A stretch of 35,624 bases of DNA from Ettlia oleoabundans (taxonomy: Eukaryota; Chlorophyta; Chlorophyceae; Chlamydomonadales): positions 1 to 35,624 of the forward strand of contig JAAMXP010001746.1 in the NCBI GenBank assembly GCA_019693395.1. Reading direction: 5' to 3'. Below, one piece after another: positions 33,275 to 35,624 of this stretch. Made by a program: the position numbers and the translations under genes. Each line of letters begins with the position of its first letter. Within the stretch, counting starts at the first letter, position 1. The notes below the pieces were generated by a model. That model was given only the letters and a program-made list of their open reading frames with translations. It searched no databases and had not been told where the DNA came from.

Positions 33275-34142
33275 GACACCAGGTGGGGTGCTGGCAAATC
33301 AACATGCATGCTCCCGTAATCACCCAACCTGGGTTTCACACCTGTCACTAACTCTCCAGGCTTGAAGCCGCGTTGCACGCTCATGGCATAAAACAAACTG
33401 CATCTGTGTGAAATGTTGGAACTGATTGTGTGCCAAGAAGTTCTGTACCAGATGTGCTGCTGCCGATGCCTCGCTTGCAGCATCACCGGGCTGGGTGGGC
33501 AGGAAGCCTTTGGCGAGTGGACTGTGGGGGCAGTCGAGCGCTTCTACTATGGCAACCACCCGTGAGTGCCGCGGCATGCTGCTGGCGACATGATGATGTC
33601 CTTGCAGCATGTGATGGAACGAAAATGAGTCCGGATTTAGGCTTTTCATTCCAGGGCATGCCATGCAATCCATGTGTTGCACCTTAGCTTGCCTTTCAGC
33701 ACCAATTGAGCAGGACAAGCATGCCTGCCGCATAAATCCTCCAATACTGATGCTGCAGAACCGCGTTTGAGGAGTCTACTGCGCACTGGGTATTGTGCTG
33801 AAGGTACCGCCCTACACGGATCGCCCCTCTGCGGGCAGGCTGACGTGGGCCGGCGCAGCGGGAAGGACTTCAGCTGGCAGCAGCGAAAGCGACGGAGAGA
33901 CCGGGCAGTCCCCTGCTGCCAAGCGGGCCAAGCAGGCGTGAGCGTGGGTGTTGCTACAATGAGTGGATGAGCTCAGGCTGCAACGCTGCATATGTGCTGC
34001 ACATCTGTATGCTGTTTGTATTGAACCATCTTGCATTGCTTCATGCTCTGGGACTTTGCATGCCAACATTAGGAACATGTGAATGAATCTTGAATACTTT
34101 ACTTCAGCCCAGAACAATTGCAAGTGTGGCAAGCTTTTCAGC
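33275..34142 (+). other. Unresolved region with coding character (possible exons or broken gene)
   Basis: Two stretches look coding on the plus strand. One, about 33473-33562, follows a TGCAG and ends at a GTGAGT donor; its frame reads GGQEAFGEWTVGAVERFYYG. The other, about 33771-33943, reads GIVLKVPPYTDRPSAGRLTW and ends AKRAKQA at a TGA. Joining the first to the acceptor at about 33760 continues with TAFEEST and then hits TGA after 15 codons; the second stretch lies in another frame. So either one indel separates them, an exon is missed, or they belong to the acidic gene through a splice I could not resolve. A frameshift or sequencing error is possible. No protein family is recognised. Confidence 0.35.
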
Positions 34143-35379
34143 TCACTGCGCTGCAACCTGCAAGGTCCCTCGGCTGTCTAGAGCCTCATCTGCCTGCCGC
34201 TGCATTGATTCCGGGCCCAGCTTGTCCACAGCCCCACCGCCACCATCGCCACCGCCCAGCTCTCCGCCTCGTCGCCGCTTGGCGGGCCTGATGTCACCAC
34301 CCCTGCCTTCATCCTCACTATCGCTGCTGCTGCTGCTGCTACTTGATGAAGAGCTGCTGCTGCTGCTGCTACTACTCGAGCTGCTGCTGCTAGAACTGCT
34401 GCTGGAGGTGCCCGTGCCGCCCTTGCCCTCAGCTGCTTGCTGGTCTGCAAGTGGCGGCAGGGGTGGGAGGGTGGTGGGTGGTGGGACGGGGAGGGGGCAT
34501 CAAGAGCTGGGGGCATGGCATGGCTGATGCAGAGCCCAACAGCCACCCAGCAACTGTGAGATGCACAACACAAACCGGCCCTGCGCTCTTGACTCCCTCG
34601 CCGGGAAGGGGGGGTTGTCTGCGGGCCTCCCACATGGCCCCAGTTATTGTCAACCCGCTCCCGCCCCGGACCCACCTGCCACTGCAGCTAGGTCCGGCCG
34701 CTGCTCCCTCAGTGCCGTCAGCCACTTGGCGCTCATCTTGGGGCGCCCCTTCTTGGTGTGGCGCCATACCGCTGGGAAGTTGGCTGTGGAGGCGTAGTTT
34801 TGGGTGACAGCTATGGTCATGTCAAGATTCAACACAGCGTGCCACCACCCCGCCGGCACATACATGCTGCAAGGGAGAGGGCAGGGGAAGAGTGGGTAGG
34901 CCTGGCAGGGGTGGTTGGGCACAGCAGGTGGAATGTCGGGTGAAGAGGGAGAGCAGCTGGGCTGGCCAAGGCCATGCTGTGCCACGCTGTGGTCCTGCCA
35001 GACTAGCAATGGGAGTGCACAGGCACTGCCAGCAAGGGCAGCCAGATCAAGGCAAGTCCGGCTTCATTTACTTGACACTTGACCAGGCAAGCCTCAAGAG
35101 GGCACCAGACATCCGACCATCCGCAATCGGATGCGCGCTGCCGCACCCAGAGGCCACCTTAACCCAAACCCCACAGCAAGTTGCCGTAAGCAAGCAGGCA
35201 AGCAACTCACGTTTCTCCGGGGTGTTGGATCACATCAATGGGCTTTGGGCCAGGCCAGTCTGGTGCCTGCGTGCGTGGCCACACATGGGTGAACCAGCTG
35301 GCTGCCTCGCGCTCCACACCCGCTGGCTTGAGCAGCTCCTTGGGCGTGCCAGGCGGGAACAGCACCCACCGCTTGTGCC
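34143..35379 (-). CDS. JMJD6: JMJD6-type JmjC Fe(II)/2-oxoglutarate hydroxylase, 5'-partial
   Basis: C-terminal part of a nuclear JmjC oxygenase; the N-terminal exons lie beyond the window's right edge. Exons (minus): 35379-35211, 34866-34676 and 34444-34143, phases 2 and 1, ending at TGA 34145-34143. Conserved JMJD6 blocks are visible: HKRWVLFPPGTPKELLK, ASWFTHVWPRTQ, PIDVIQHPGET, then VPAGWWHAVLNLD with the distal iron-binding His, and VTQNYAST, which contains the 2-oxoglutarate/Asn region. RGRPKMSAKW equivalent (KGRPKMSAKW) ends the catalytic core. The tail is a run of about 24 serines, then SDSEDEG, then an RRR cluster. Animal JMJD6 also has a poly-Ser tail that affects nuclear/nucleolar location. 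By family it hydroxylates lysines of splicing factors; arginine demethylation is disputed. The HxD iron motif is outside the window. Confidence 0.9.
34320..34404 (-). repeat. AGC/CTG trinucleotide tract encoding poly-Ser
   Basis: CTG-rich repeat on the plus strand (AGC/AGT/TCT/TCA on the coding strand) in the last JMJD6 exon. Interruptions by AGT, TCG, TCT and TCA keep every codon serine, which argues for selection on the protein rather than simple DNA slippage. Confidence 0.8.
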
Positions 35380-35624
35380 CTGCAGGTGGAGACCGTGCGG
35401 TATGGTATGGCAGCTCCACTCAGCAGGCAGCAGTGAGGCAGTTTGCTGAAAACCCGGGCCACCACATCATGATCAACACACACGCAACCCATCCACAAAC
35501 ACACATACATTCACCATCTCCAGCCACCCACACCGGTTGCCTGTGCTTTCTTGAGCCAACCAGACCATCAAGCCTAAGACGACTAGGCAAAAAGGCGACG
35601 AAGTGTGCACACCCGGATGCAGGG
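35380..35624 (-). other. Intron of the JMJD6-like gene running off the window
   Basis: Upstream of the TGCAG acceptor at 35380. Pyrimidine-rich, with a CA/TG-rich stretch near 35480-35510. No upstream exon carrying the family's HxD segment appears before the window ends. Confidence 0.5.

Noticed and set aside
34090..34527. Plus-strand poly-Leu membrane protein
   Set aside because: It is the complement of the JMJD6 poly-Ser tract; the minus-strand frame joins the catalytic core in phase.
1..35624. tRNA, rRNA, CRISPR, transposon or virus-derived sequence
   Set aside because: Scanned by eye on both strands; no cloverleaf, rRNA core, repeat-spacer array, transposase or reverse-transcriptase motif, or terminal repeats seen.

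Overview
The window is nuclear DNA of a green alga, most likely a Chlorella-like trebouxiophyte (inference). The evidence is GC-rich, intron-dense coding sequence, short GT-AG introns (a few GC-AG) with acceptors that are nearly all TGCAG, UGUAA poly(A) motifs, and plant/algal gene content. That content includes an algal-type phototropin with two LOV domains, plastid-style transit peptides, and a plant-type MBOAT wax/sterol-ester synthase. Gene models were built by hand. Exons were joined only where the splice signals, the codon phase and the protein family all agreed; nine models are complete and two run off the window.

Layout. 1-3908: two minus-strand fasciclin (FAS1) proteins with signal peptides, in tandem; the first runs off the left edge. 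4377-6194: a plastid metallo-beta-lactamase-fold protein, minus. 7689-14241: a complete 19-exon phototropin, minus. 14647-17410: a three-RRM, hnRNP Q/R-like RNA-binding protein, minus. 17853-22350: a large, disordered, basic plus-strand protein with RVxF-like and Arg-Arg-Ser motifs, divergent from the RRM gene; I do not recognise it. 22592-23193: a small CX3C-rich protein, minus. 23853-25996: an atypical short-chain dehydrogenase, plus. 26394-28860: an F-box protein, minus. 29360-31397: an MBOAT-type acyltransferase, plus. 31714-33274: an acidic unknown protein, plus, followed at 33275-34142 by an unresolved stretch with coding character. 34143-35379: the C-terminal part of a JMJD6-type JmjC hydroxylase, minus, running off the right edge.

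The genes do not form an operon. The arrangement is that of a eukaryotic chromosome: independent genes, with divergent starts at 17.4-17.9, 23.2-23.9 and 28.9-29.4 kb and convergent ends at 22.4-22.6, 26.0-26.4 and 33.3-34.1 kb. The least explained items are the large RVxF/RRSxR protein, the multi-CX3C protein, and the acidic gene with two competing phase-compatible splice donors. I saw no mobile element, tRNA, rRNA or CRISPR array.
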